Origin: Macrolepiota albuminosa
Lineage: Eukaryota; Basidiomycota; Agaricomycetes; Agaricales; Agaricaceae
DNA length: 64,000 nt
Direction: 5' to 3'
NCBI GenBank assembly: GCA_027475525.1
Contig: JAMWFC010000117.1
Span: 2,962,183 to 3,026,182 of the forward strand
Part shown: in pieces, positions 23,740 through 34,279 of the stretch
How positions within the stretch are numbered: the stretch's first letter is position 1
Layout of the letters: each line of letters begins with the position of its first letter
Made by a program: the position numbers and the translations under genes
Notes under the pieces: generated by a model
Seen by the model: only the letters and a program-made list of their open reading frames with translations
What the model was told of the DNA's origin: nothing
Databases searched by the model: none

Positions 23740-23890
23740 GTTGGGGGGGGTTTGGGGGCGAAGCCCCCAATACTTGGAGCCCTAACCAAACGAAGTGAGG
23801 TTAGGGTGGAGGCTTAGTTGGGGGGGGTTTGGGGGCGAAGCCCCCAATGAGCTACGAAATTCGTGCCGAAGGCACGAATCGTAGCTCGTT
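23740..23890. repeat. GC-rich double-hairpin tail of module 2
   Basis: Same pair of hairpins as at 22290-22455, preceded by CCTAACC...GGTTAGG, a cleaner version of the hairpin in the repeat unit. Part of it is repeated at 77-bp spacing (23694/23771). Confidence 0.8.
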
Positions 23891-23939
23891 GCAATTAATG
23901 TAAAGGATATGGTGGCAGAATCAATTTTGAGCCTCTCTT

Positions 23940-24160
23940 TCTATAAATTTATCCATGGCCCAGCCCTCCAACTGGAAGAACCTGTGTCCTCCAGCATATG
24001 CATGTATGTAATTGCCATCAGATTTGTGGGGACTTACCTTTGCAAGGAACTTAAATCTAACTTCAAGGGAGTCATTCACCAGTCAAGTAAAGCAGTCATG
24101 CATATGATCCATATAGATCCATACTGCCTCATCCATTCCAGATGTGTTTTCATGCAGATC
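23940..24160 (-). pseudogene. gag N-terminal remnant of element A
   Basis: On the minus strand the frame reads GMDEAVWIYMDHMHDCF, a stop, then LVNDSLEV, KVSPHKSDGNYI and YAGGHRFFQLEGWAMD. This follows the young element gag (GMNEATRAYTDSMHRRL ... YKGGTKFSELEDWTMD) residue by residue. It proves that the satellite block between here and 20632 lies inside gag. The plus-strand ORF over this stretch is a shadow. Confidence 0.78.
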
Positions 24161-24499
24161 ATGAGGAGCAGGCATAGAAAATGCTTAGAGGCTGCAAAAC
24201 AGATGTTTGTTGGCCATTCTTTCTGGCCATGGTATAAGCTGTTGCCTCACCTTTTGATCTGCTGGTGGTCCACCAGACTGTCTGTTATGACAATTACTAT
24301 TGTCTTAATTGTTCTGTCTACAATCATGGCCTCCACTGTTGTTACTGCAACAATTCTGCTCTCTCCTGTCATAGTGATCACTACTACTGTCACTACCTTC
24401 TGGATCCCTATCCAGTTCAGCAGTTTGAGCAGTGAACTGTTGCTACATCTCATTGACAGGCATCGTACCTTTGCACCCTACAAAAACTATCCCTTGGTT

Positions 24500-26468
24500 G
24501 TCAATTAATGGCTTGTCATGATTGCACAAATTCCAATTGCACATTCTTTAATAATTAATGCACTCATTCCAATTGTCTACCAGATGGACATATTGTACTA
24601 TGCGCTATGGTCACATTTGTTCCTCAAGAATGTGGACCTTGTCCACCCTCTTCTTTGATGGTGACCTGCTTTTGAAATGTCTTAACCTTTTGAGCAGCAA
24701 TTGGCACTTCTGGCTCTGCTAGAGTCATTGTCACTGTTTCCACCTCAAATAATGCCTGTTAAGGCACTCTGCTTACATTCTGCTGATGATTTGCGGCATT
24801 TTAACATCTAATATAGTCTTGCTATGACTTATTTGTTTAAAAAAGTGCATTCAATAGTTTCATTGCATTTGCAATCAATAGTGCTCATTGGCACATGCTT
24901 ATTTTGCATTTTACTGAATTGGCTAGCATGGCCATTGAGACTGCTGACCCTTATGCTGTCTTGCATTTGAGATATTCAACAACTTTGAGTTTGAAGATAC
25001 ACACAAATAATTTGATATATTCTGTTGAATCTGCATGAGGTACATCATGGCTCCTAGCAGCTAGTAATTGTAAATGCTTCACTTCATAAAGCTGCAAACA
25101 CTTTCATGTTGATTCTTTGATAACCAATAGATATTAGTCCAGCACCAGTTGTAACTAGATAGACAAGATCAAATGTGACCTTTTACTCTCCTCATTATCT
25201 GAGGAGTCTAGTTTGGATTCTAAATCCAGAACTTTCCTGAGGCCTTCATGCCTCACCTTTGGCTGCCTGCTGATCCCTCCAGGCAACTTTTAGTCTTTAG
25301 ATACCAATGGCACCTGCCTCAGCTGTACAACATTGTTATTCTTACTACTGACCTTTATTGCTGGTCCTTACTGCCATCCATATGTCATCAACAACAACTG
25401 TCCTGGTCCAGCAGCAGTATCTGCCACATACTGCAAATGCTGCTTAGTTGAGGCAGTCTAAAATAAGGTGCTGTGTGCAAAAGTGCTGCCTTGCATTAGC
25501 TCCAAATACTGCATGAGGTCTGGTTAACCTTTTGACTAAGCTAATGAGCTTTCAGGCAATACCAGGTACATCAGTGAAGGCATCTGGCTTCTTGGTAGCA
25601 ACACTCCTCTAGTTTACTACCAGGCCTTACTATGGACATCATCTGTAACATGAATAGTCCACCCAGCATTTCAATCACAAGATAACTTTTCATCCTGCTT
25701 TAGCAGGGGCTGGTACATAGACACAGCTGGCATTTTTACAGCTTAGGAGACAGGTGGGTCATCTGTATCTGGAAAAGGAGGCTCCAGATCAAGAGAGCTA
25801 GTGATAGAAGCATGTTGTCAATATAATGCCAACAGAAGTCAAGAGTTTTGATAAGTTGCCTAGTCAGTAACAAGCCTAGAGTCTCAAGCTGATAGCAGAA
25901 GATTTAAAAAAATGTAACCATTGGTTATGAGCTAGAACCTTCTTGTGTGGATTACACAGTGCTAAATCAGACCACTGTATCAGGTTTGACTAAAACTAGA
26001 GTGAATACAAAATGTTGTTTTTATATAATACTCTACTGTTTAGTAACAGCATTGTTGATGTATGTAACTAGTGTGATAATCCATTACACTTGCCCAGTCC
26101 AATGATTATAGTCCAAAATAAGCACTTTATTTCCATAATCCTCATCACTCATTTCCTTGATGGCACTAGAAAACACTCGCAAGGATTATCAGTAATGTAG
26201 GGTTGTCACCTTAGTCCAGGCTTCTGGAATTTCTCTTAGAGAAATGTTGGTATTATTCTTCTAATTCCAGAATTCAGATTGCTAATTGTTAGCATTGTTT
26301 TGTCTTCAGAAGTCGTCTTAACTATTAATCTTGCTAATACATTAAATGGCCTTTTTAATAGTAAATTGTATGCAGGTAGTTGAAGAATGTGGATTTGAAG
26401 ATAGAAAGAACATAAGGTTGCCAATAGTACAGGGAACATTCCAAGCCATTTCCAAAGATTGATCAATA
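24500..26468 (-). mobile_element. decayed LTR-retroelement DNA, including the protease end of element B
   Basis: CpG-poor, AT-rich DNA without intact genes. The part next to the Tc1 element (26466-26236, minus strand) continues the element B protease: IDQSLEMAWNVPCTIG, then, after frameshifts, PAYNLLLKRPFNVLARLIV. The rest probably holds further element B sequence and the 5' end of element A, but the border between them cannot be placed by eye. Confidence 0.55.
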
Positions 26469-27684
26469 CAGTGGCTCAAAAAACTGTCCCAATGTTTTAT
26501 ACTTTTTGAAAGATGACATTGGCATGAAGGATGGAAAGTATGTAAAATCCTGATTAAATCATGTAAAATACTATGGCATCGTAGCTACAGAATGAATCTA
26601 GGTTTATGTAATCAAGATCAAAACTGATGGAGCAATAGCCATTTTAAAATATTCACTCATTGGGACAGTTTTTTGAGCATCTCTAATTTTTCAGGTTTAT
26701 CCTTATTTTACTCAGAAATAAAGAGTAAGTTGCATGTGGGAATATAACCAAAGTCATGTGACCATGTTTAGATATATTTGGGAGTAGTTCAAGCTGGTTG
26801 AACCACATCTTGACCTTCAACCACTATCATAAAACCTATTCCTTCTGCACAACACTCTACTGTTGCTTCTCTTCTTGCTCAAGGGTATTCTCTGGTCAGA
26901 TTGGAGCTCAAACTGGTCTAGGGAAGTCTACTACTGGGAGGATTGGTAGAGAGTTGGAGATGGACAAGGAAAACCATCCTGGAGGCCATCCTGCTAAGCT
27001 TACTCCATGTGATAAACAGGCTATTGTTTGACAAATCTCAACTAGGAGACTTGATACAGCTGTCCAGGCCACTAATTTTATCAACAACATCATTTCCAAC
27101 CCTGTCTCTTTCAAGACTGTCTGGAATGTGTTGAAGGAGGAGGGGTATTGGTCTGCTACCAAGAGAAAAGTTCCTATGCTCAAAGCTAAACATTGACAAC
27201 TACAGCTTAAATGGGCTCAGAAGCATCAGAACTGGACTATAGAGGACTGGAAAAGGGTGTTGTGGACAGATGAGACAAAGATTAATAGGATTGGGTCAGA
27301 TGGGAAGCAGTATGTGTGGAAGCTACAAGAAGAAGACATTTCAAGACCGAACAACTACACCTACTGTGAAGCATGGAGGAGGGAATAATCTCATGGTATG
27401 GGGCTGTATGAGTTGGAATGGGGTAGAAAAGCTTGTAGAGGTGGTGGGGATTATGAATGCAGAGCAGTACTGTGAAATTTTAGATGATGGAGCAAAGGAG
27501 AACTTTGAGAAGTTGGAGATGGAGGAGGGTGCCTACTACTTTCAACAGGACAATAACTCCAAACACAACTCCAAGAGGGCTGACAAGTGGTTTGAGGACA
27601 ACAACTTTAATGTCCTTTGGTGGCTAGCCCAATCCCCTGATCTCAACCCTATTGAACATCTCTGGAAGTACCTCAAAGAGCAAC

Positions 27685-27949
27685 TGTAACAGGGGGACCT
27701 CTTCGAGGTCCCTATTCATTATTTCACCATATCCGCACCCTTAGGGGTGTGGGAAGCATATCGTATTAGAGGACATAATTACAGTAGTAATTATTTCTCT
27801 AATTAATTTACTTTAATTAATGTACTTTAAATTATAGTGTATTTACTCGTATTTGGGTAGATACTTTTTTACTTACACTACGTACAGAGAAATCTACCGA
27901 TTTGGCAGATTCTGTGTCTTGTGTGAGTAAGCCAGTAATATCTCTTACA
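27685..27949 (+). repeat. 5' LTR of the young element
   Basis: 265 bp, starts TG and ends CA, identical by eye to the copy at 34280-34544. The sequence right after it (CTTTTTTGAATCG) does not begin with the TGG usual for a tRNA primer site, so the priming mode is unclear. Confidence 0.95.
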
Positions 27950-27958
27950 CTTTTTTGA

Positions 27959-28027
27959 ATCGTCAAACGACGATAATCTGTACGCGAACATACAAGAATT
28001 ATACATTCTAGAACTTAGTTCTAGAAT
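27959..28027 (+). promoter_or_regulatory. leader hairpins between LTR and gag
   Basis: Two perfect hairpins: ATCGTC-AAAC-GACGAT (27959-27974) and ATTCTAGAAC-TTA-GTTCTAGAAT (28005-28027, 10-bp stem). Retroelement leaders often carry packaging or dimerisation structures here; that role is inferred only from position and symmetry. Confidence 0.5.
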
Positions 28028-28093
28028 CTCGATTGACAGCGACATCAACCATCAAGCTTCTTGAGCGCCGAACGCAAGCCGATTGATAGTGGA

Positions 28094-31000
28094 ATGGATC
28101 ACGAACCTCTGCCACCAGAACGGAACGACAATGTCGCCCCGGTGCAGAAGGACGAGAATGCCACACCAGTGGCAGCACACACTCAAGATCAGCAGGTGGC
28201 AAATTGGGAAGAGGCTGAGGTCGAGCTGACCCCAGCCCGAACAGATATGCCGGGGAGCTTGCTCATGACAGAGCAGAGACGTCCAGTCCAGCGTAGAGTT
28301 GGAAGAGAGGTTGGGGTGGCTAGTGAGTCACCGCCGATCATACAGGTACCTCAAAGGGCACCGGCCAGCGTAGAGTTGGAAGAGAGGTTGGGGTGGCTAG
28401 TGAGTCACCGCCGATCATACAGGTACCTCAAAGGGCACCGGTGCGATTCTCGGGCTTAAGGACGTTGGGCGGGGGTGTGGCCACACACGAAGAAAAAAAA
28501 CCATCCCCGTTTAGGGCAGGGGCTCCTGGAATGGCAGGAGAGGCTTGGACAAGTTCGGAAGGTAGACGAGAGGACGCTGTCCATGAGACACCATGGAGGA
28601 ATATACCGGAATCGACGCCATTGAGTCGACGACCTGGAGGGCAGCGGCCAGCAGTACCGGTGCAGACTACGGGGACAAGAAGACGTCAGCCCACAGTGGC
28701 TGATGATACGTCTGATGAAGACGAGAACGGACGCTATGAAGCGACCCTCGACGTTCAAATAGCTATGCTCTGGGCAAGGTTCCCAGAGATAAGTAAATTG
28801 TCGACGAGGGCTAGGTTGAAGTTGTATGTGAACAAGCACATGCAATTGATAGAGGCTAGAGGCGAGGCGCTTCCAGAAGTGGGAACAGATGAGTATATTT
28901 CGGCATATATGCAGATCTTGGACCTGGAAGCTCAAAGCTACCTTGACCGTAAAAGTCGCCGAGGGTCGGCTGCATCCACCCCAGCGGAGGCGGAGCTAAT
29001 CCCTACGATTCCCGCAGGGAGAGGGAGTTCTCCTCACATTGAGGAGGCGTTTAGCAACATATTTGCCCCACAACAGGCGGGGGAGACTCAGGAGCAATAC
29101 CAGACGCGAGTAGCGGCTGGGCAGAGGCAGCAGCGGTTCGTAGGGTACCGACCTACAGCTATGTCCGTGGCCGAGACGGTGACGTCCAGACCGGCTACAC
29201 ATGTACTGTTGGAAACAGTACCGGAGGAAGTGTTGTCACCTCAGGTGAAACGAGAAGCGGAGGACCCAGTGGTGCCGGCTAGGGTACCACTTGCCGACAC
29301 GTTTCAGGACCGAGTCGCATTCCAAAGAATGCGGATCCAGGATTTACGGGGGCAAGGCTACTCTCGTATTGATGATCAGGGAATCAGTTTCAATGGGTCC
29401 CAACCCATTGATGAAATGAGGCGAGAATTTGTGGAACGTGCGCAGAACAGTCGTCGAAGTAAGCACGGGAGCGATATCAGCAGTCGAGAGGAGCCGCGGG
29501 AGTTGGGGCCGGATAGACGGAATGGAGGGCAGGGCCCTCGGGACGACAGATCTCACAGCCCCAGAGGACTGATGACTCGGTCTGTGCGAGCCTTCTCGAC
29601 GTTCGTCCCTGCTGAGGGACGCAACAAGACACCTGGGATGAATGAGGCCACCAGAGCCTACACTGATAGCATGCATCGACGGTTGGTGAGCATAATCGAT
29701 GACGCGGTTGGGATTGCGTTGCAATTACCCGAAGGGATCAAACCACGGAGGGCTGATCCAAAGCATATTCTGCCCTATAAGGGGGGAACAAAGTTCAGCG
29801 AGCTGGAGGATTGGACCATGGATGTATGCTACCATCTGGCAGCATGTCTGTACGGTGGAGATCGTATGGACAAGGAGCGAGTGTTTGTGCTGCCCGAGTT
29901 TTTGGAAGGTCCGGCAAAGAGGTGGTTTCGTCATCACGTTCTTCACCATAATCGGGCGAGGCAGCACTGGACGTTCAAAGATGTGATCCTTGAACTGTAC
30001 AATCGATTTGTAAGTGCATCCACAATGCAGGATGCACGAGAGGCGTTTTACTCGGCAGTGTACACCGAGGCCCTCGGAGTACAAGGGTTCTATGATACCC
30101 TTGTTGACCATGCTCAAAATATGGCCATTTACCCCGATGCATGGACAGTGTGCGAGACCTTTCTCAAGGGCATCCCCGCTGAGATGAGGCGAGTGCTAAT
30201 CCGGGATGACGGATTATCTCCAGAAATAAATGAAGTTGAGGAATTCGTAGCGCATGCCATACATTACGAACAGGCGTTGAAGACGGCACGCCACTTTGAT
30301 CTGCATAGCTCGCGAGTAAAAGCTGCGGGGCCGATGGAGGCACGCCAGTCACGAATGATCGGCACTTTCCTGGTCAGGAAAGCGGACATGGAACGTAACC
30401 GAAACCCTAGGTTCGTATTGAGACGAACGTTGTCGAGGCCTCATCGACCTAAGCCGATTGAGCCAAAACTTGTGGCTGAAGAGCGTGGTCACCATCCGCC
30501 AAAACCTGAGGCCAATCGTGACCCGCGGAAAGAGCGGGGAACAGGCCCGGGTGGGACGGGTGAAAAACGCATAGTAACATGCTATGCGTGCGGTGAGAAA
30601 GGACATTTCGCGAGTACTTGCCCTAAAAGGGGGCAAATAGCGGGCAAACCACGAGCATATGTACGCGCTGCGCACACTGAGGCAGAGGAGTCTGCGAATG
30701 ACGCAGATGAGGAGCTAGACGTGGAGGAGGAGGATGAGAGCTCCCAGTCTGGCGAGGAAGGCCCAGTTGATGACGAGGTAGGGACAGTGATGATCGATGG
30801 GGATGAGTATGTGGAAGTGGATGTGTACGACTCGGAGCTCTACGCTAGTTCCGCAGAACAAGAGTTCTTGATGGCGTTAACGGACTTTCCTGAGGATGAG
30901 GAAAGCATGCAGCTGGGCGCGGGTCGAGTAAAGGTTCACAAAGTGAAACTTAGAAAGGCAGCGCGCAAGTTGACCCGGCCGCAACTGCGCCGTGAGGATA

Positions 31001-31440
31001 AGGAATGCTTGGCTACCTACGTCAAGGTTGGAGGTCACGAAGCATGGACTTTGTGGGATTCGGGAAGTACAACCACTGGAGTAACGCCCCAGTTCTGCCA
31101 GGTCCATGACTTGGCGGTGCATCAGCTGGAGCGGCCCATAACTTTGCAACTTGGTACTGTCGGCAGTCGCGCTGCAGTACAGTTTGGAGCAAACCTCAAG
31201 CTAACCGTCCCAGGGTCAACAAGCGTTGAATACATGGACGTGGCGAACTTCGACCGGTACGACATGATTGTAGGGACGCTGTACATGCGCAAGCATCAGG
31301 TGGTACTTGACTTCTGTAATAACAAGGTTATTGTGGCGGGTACTGAGATTCCAGCAGTACGGGTCGCAGTGGAGGAAGCTGGGGAGAGAGTTCGCCGCCA
31401 ACGCGCGACGGAGAGGAAGAGAGCGGTGGGCACCAACTGA
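28094..31440 (+). CDS. Gag-protease polyprotein of the young LTR element
   Basis: First ATG after the leader is at 28094. The written sequence changes frame at 28288-28441, a 77-bp perfect duplication that is most likely an assembly error; without it one frame of 1089 codons runs to the stop at 31438. Contents: a disordered N-terminus, a capsid-like part (FSELEDWTMDVCYHLAACL, LYNRFVSASTMQDAREAFY, IPAEMRRVLI), a CCHC knuckle CYACGEKGHFASTC (about 30580), an acidic stretch, and an aspartic protease with LWDSGSTTTG (about 31050) and the second-half motif YDMIVGT (about 31260). The stop is UGA followed by CUA. The zinc knuckle would bind the RNA, and the protease would mature the particle. Confidence 0.88.
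28288..28441. repeat. 77-bp perfect tandem duplication in gag (probable assembly artefact)
   Basis: Copies at 28288-28364 and 28365-28441; flanking bases differ on both sides, so the unit is exactly 77 bp. It shifts the gag frame. Confidence 0.88.
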
Positions 31441-31443
31441 CTA
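31438..31443 (+). promoter_or_regulatory. UGA-CUA stop-readthrough context
   Basis: The Gag-PR frame ends AAC TGA CTA, and the same frame stays open afterwards. UGA followed by CUA is the best established leaky stop context in eukaryotes. The diverged element A has AAC TGA CTA at the same place (18107-18099, minus strand), again with an open frame downstream. Confidence 0.75.
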
Positions 31444-34145
31444 CGCTCGGTGGTGCGACCGGCTACCGTGGAGGATGAGCCAGAGGAGGTAAACCCTATC
31501 GGAGGCTTACCCGAGGAGTGTGGAGCGATCTTGATGTCCACGGAAGAATGGGCTAAGCATCAGAGTGTGCAACGGGAGGAACTCACCGCAGGTGCGGTGG
31601 GTGGTCAGGATGTGCATTGCACTCGGCCAGCGCTTGGGGAGAGGTCGCAGGAGGATCGGAGGTCGAGCAGACGAGGCCCACAGGAAGGGTCGCGTCGAGA
31701 GACAAGGCAGTGGTCTCCCGAGCGGGAGACAACTCAGGATAAAGGAAAAGGGAAGGAACGGGCGACAGAAAGAGATCAGTGGCGGGATGAGCCACACGCA
31801 GAGGCGTTGTGGAGGCGTTTATTACAGGCGGGTCACCGCGTGCCGCCTGAGACCGAGTTCCTCCGAGATACAGTGGCCCAAGTAGTGGTCACTGGGTTGT
31901 TAGACGAGATAGCGCTGTTGCAAGAGCGGCAGCATAATACTATTGCAACCTTCAACAAGGCGCTGAAACGTCGGGCGGCCACGCCCGAATCTGCCCTGGA
32001 GTCAGAACCGAAGAGAACCCGGGCAGATCGACCACGGGCGGAGGACAGCGCTCGACCTCGTGAAGGTCGAGTAACGGGGGTGCTGCCGTTGGAGCAGCGG
32101 ATAGAGAGAGAAAGTGGTCCGTCAACGTCGTCGGAGTTGTCCAGACAAGGGTCGGTGAGGAGTGCGATATCTTCGACGCAAGCGCCGAAGAGGAAAGAGA
32201 GAGCAGCGAAGCAGGTGGATGAATTTTTGGTGCAAACGGTGACGTTTGCAGCAGATGTGCCACAAGGAGCGCCGGGAGGAGTGCTGAGGTTTCAGCCCCC
32301 GGTAGAGTATGAACCGCCAGCGGAAAGCTACCCCGAGAAGTGGCTGGACGCCGATCCTCGAACGGAGAACGAGGCAGAAAATGTGGTGCCCTCAGGTGCA
32401 CCAATGGTTGTTGCAGGAGTATCAACGGTAGCCTATCCCCACAGAACGAGGCAGAAAATGTGGTGCCCTCAGGTGCACCAATGGTTGTTGCAGGAGTATC
32501 AACGGTAGCCTATCCCCACGGGGATAGTGAAGACGAGGATGCGAACTATATCAGTTCGAATGAGGCTACTCCTGACGAGGAGGAGTCGAAGCATGAGCGG
32601 GGAGTGCGGGTCGCTCGCAATATGAAGAAGAACAAACGGAGGAAGAATGAACAGGCTGAGTTCGAGCGGAATAAGCAGAGACGAGCCGAGGAAGCTACGG
32701 GGATTATCCCCCCGAGCCTCGGTGTTCGAATATTTGCGGACCACACTGTGGAACGCCTCAACTCGTTCTTCAATGGAGGGTTGGATCGACACTTTTATTA
32801 TTCGTCCGCGAATAATACCGTATATGTGGGATCGGAGGCTCGACAGGCCTACATCCACGAGTCCAGCCATGTGAGTGGGTATGGTGGATCAAAGGGAACC
32901 CTCAGTAAGGTCGTGCCTAGAGGGTTCCCCATGAATCCCCTCCAATTACGCAAGCTGGTGGAACTAGTTCGTAACCGGTACGCGCCAGCCGACGACAGGA
33001 TCGCCGGCTATCAATTGTTTCGAGAGTTCCGCCGAGTGAGCGATGCTTGCGACGTCAGCGCCCGTGACAAGACCATGAAGCTGGTCTTGACCCATAGTGA
33101 TTACAGCCAGGTGGACCCCCCATTTGAGGCGCGATCGGCGGTGATGAGGATGATGCCCCTACCTGTCCCGGATGGGATAGTGCGCACGAAGGAGTGGGGG
33201 AGCCACCGAAACACGACGCTCGCAGGCGTCAGCTTCGAGCAGATTGAGAAGACGCTGGACCTGGAGAAATGGGCCCAGAATGCACTGTACTTCGGGCGAC
33301 CAGGCATGCCAAATGCCATTCCTGGGATCGCATTTGACACCGCATATCGAATGCACTGGAGGACCATCTTTGGCCATGCCCTGATTAGGTCCTTGTCCCC
33401 CCAGGGCAAGGCTCGATCGACGTTTGCCCGGCAAATGGCATTAGTGTTGGCCAAGCCGGGATTGTACCGCGAGGCGGTACAAGACTTTAATACGGCCCAT
33501 CCCAACGAACCGTTCGTTCCAGCTCCATGGAATATCGTGTCCATCATGACGCCCGTCTTCCCGGATGAGGCCGCGAGCACCATTACTGAAGACGACGTGA
33601 TCCGGGTGATGCTTCACAACCGCATCCCCGTGGAGTGGGCTGACCATGCGTATACGTATGGAGTGGTGTTCCTCGAACACCAATTTTTCCATCCTACTCC
33701 GGCCATGCCACGCTACGTTCATGTTGATAATGAGCGTCATGTTCGAATGCATCGTTATGGGGCACCGGCTGCTATACCGGATTGGGATGGTTGGAGAACA
33801 CCAACCACCAAGGACGTTTACCGTCTTCGGGTATTGTTGGCAAAGGAGGAGGACGAGCAGCGCCGGTTTTACGCTAACCACGGGTTGCATTACTACATTG
33901 GGTCAGACCCCAATGTGCATCATCTGTGGAAGAGGCAGGAGCAACATGGGCCCTTGCCCACGAGTTGTCCGACCGCAAGCGCTGGCCCAGCACAGGAGCC
34001 CGACACGTCGGGTCGTCCACTTGCCTTGGCGCCGCCATCAAGGCCGCCATCGGTCGATGAGCGTATGCAGTCCCCCCAGTTGGAGGACTACCCGTCAAGC
34101 CCACAGGAGCCAATTGCATCGCCTATCGCACCTACCATGGACTGA
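31441..34145 (+). CDS. unrecognised readthrough protein in place of pol
   Basis: In frame with gag after the UGA. A 77-bp duplication at 32366-32519 splits it artificially; without it 875 codons are open up to TGA at 34143. The first about 35 residues include GAILMSTEEW, similar to AILMPKEEF at the same place in element A, so this linker is ancestral. Then come a charged, disordered region, a Lys/Arg-rich stretch (MKKNKRRKN, a likely nuclear signal), and a folded-looking part of about 430 residues from GVRIFADHTVERLNSFFNG through NPLQLRKLVELVRNRYAP to YANHGLHYYIGSDPNVHHLW, and a Pro/Ser tail. I do not recognise a family. There is no RT, integrase, protease or chromodomain motif. It may be captured host DNA or a second structural protein. 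Confidence 0.7.
32366..32519. repeat. 77-bp perfect tandem duplication in the readthrough ORF (probable assembly artefact)
   Basis: Copies at 32366-32442 and 32443-32519. Leaving one out joins the frame upstream to the frame downstream. Confidence 0.88.
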
Positions 34146-34259
34146 TAGCGCGGGTCACAGAGTCGAATGTTGCAGACCGTACGGAGCCAATTGCATCGCC
34201 TATCGCACCTACCATGGACTGATAGCGCGGGTCACAGAGTCGAATGTTGCAGACCGTAC
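34106..34259. repeat. 77-bp perfect tandem duplication near the 3' LTR (probable assembly artefact)
   Basis: Copies at 34106-34182 and 34183-34259, spanning the stop codon of the readthrough ORF; the protein end is not changed. Confidence 0.88.
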
Positions 34260-34267
34260 AACGGTCT

Positions 34268-34279
34268 GAAAGGGGGGCA
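34268..34279 (+). promoter_or_regulatory. polypurine tract
   Basis: GAAAGGGGGGCA immediately before the 3' LTR; expected primer site for plus-strand DNA synthesis. Confidence 0.75.

Larger units (their letters stand above)
20636..23895. repeat. composite satellite block inside element A gag
   Basis: Block of about 3.2 kb separating two halves of the element A gag gene: LEGWAMD at about 23950 and FKEVLIGLYNHF at about 20600, which are only about 145 bp apart in the young element. It contains two modules of the same plan. Each has an AT-rich leader of about 170-190 bp ending CAATTTAGCTTACAATAATG, then a tandem array, then a GC-rich tail with two hairpins. Module 1 is about 20960-22450 and module 2 about 22570-23890. 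Some edges are disturbed by 77-bp assembly duplications (20736, about 22330, 23604, 23694). No protein-coding potential. Confidence 0.8.
14140..24500 (-). mobile_element. decayed Ty3/Gypsy chromovirus (element A), minus strand
   Basis: Fragments in transcription order from high to low coordinates: gag N-terminal half (about 24150-23940), gag C-terminal half (20632-20290), CCHC zinc knuckle (about 19960), protease (19600-19480 and 18430-18180), UGA-CUA junction (18104-18099), linker and RT with YLDDIFIF (about 16800), RNase H (16440-16190), integrase (15400-14700) and chromodomain (14390-14215). The order PR-RT-RH-IN-chromodomain identifies a chromovirus. Many stops and frameshifts are present, and CpG is rare. 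It is interrupted by a solo LTR at 18429 and a satellite block at 20640. Its gag is homologous to that of the young element at 27685. The 5' end is not resolved. Confidence 0.8.

Noticed and set aside
23909..24508. Plus-strand ORF of 199 codons
   Set aside because: The minus strand carries the element A gag remnant; the plus-strand frame is a shadow in CpG-poor DNA.
28288..34259. 77-bp duplications as biological minisatellites or target-site duplications
   Set aside because: The same length recurs at unrelated loci across the window, always with two perfect copies, which fits k-mer overlap joins.
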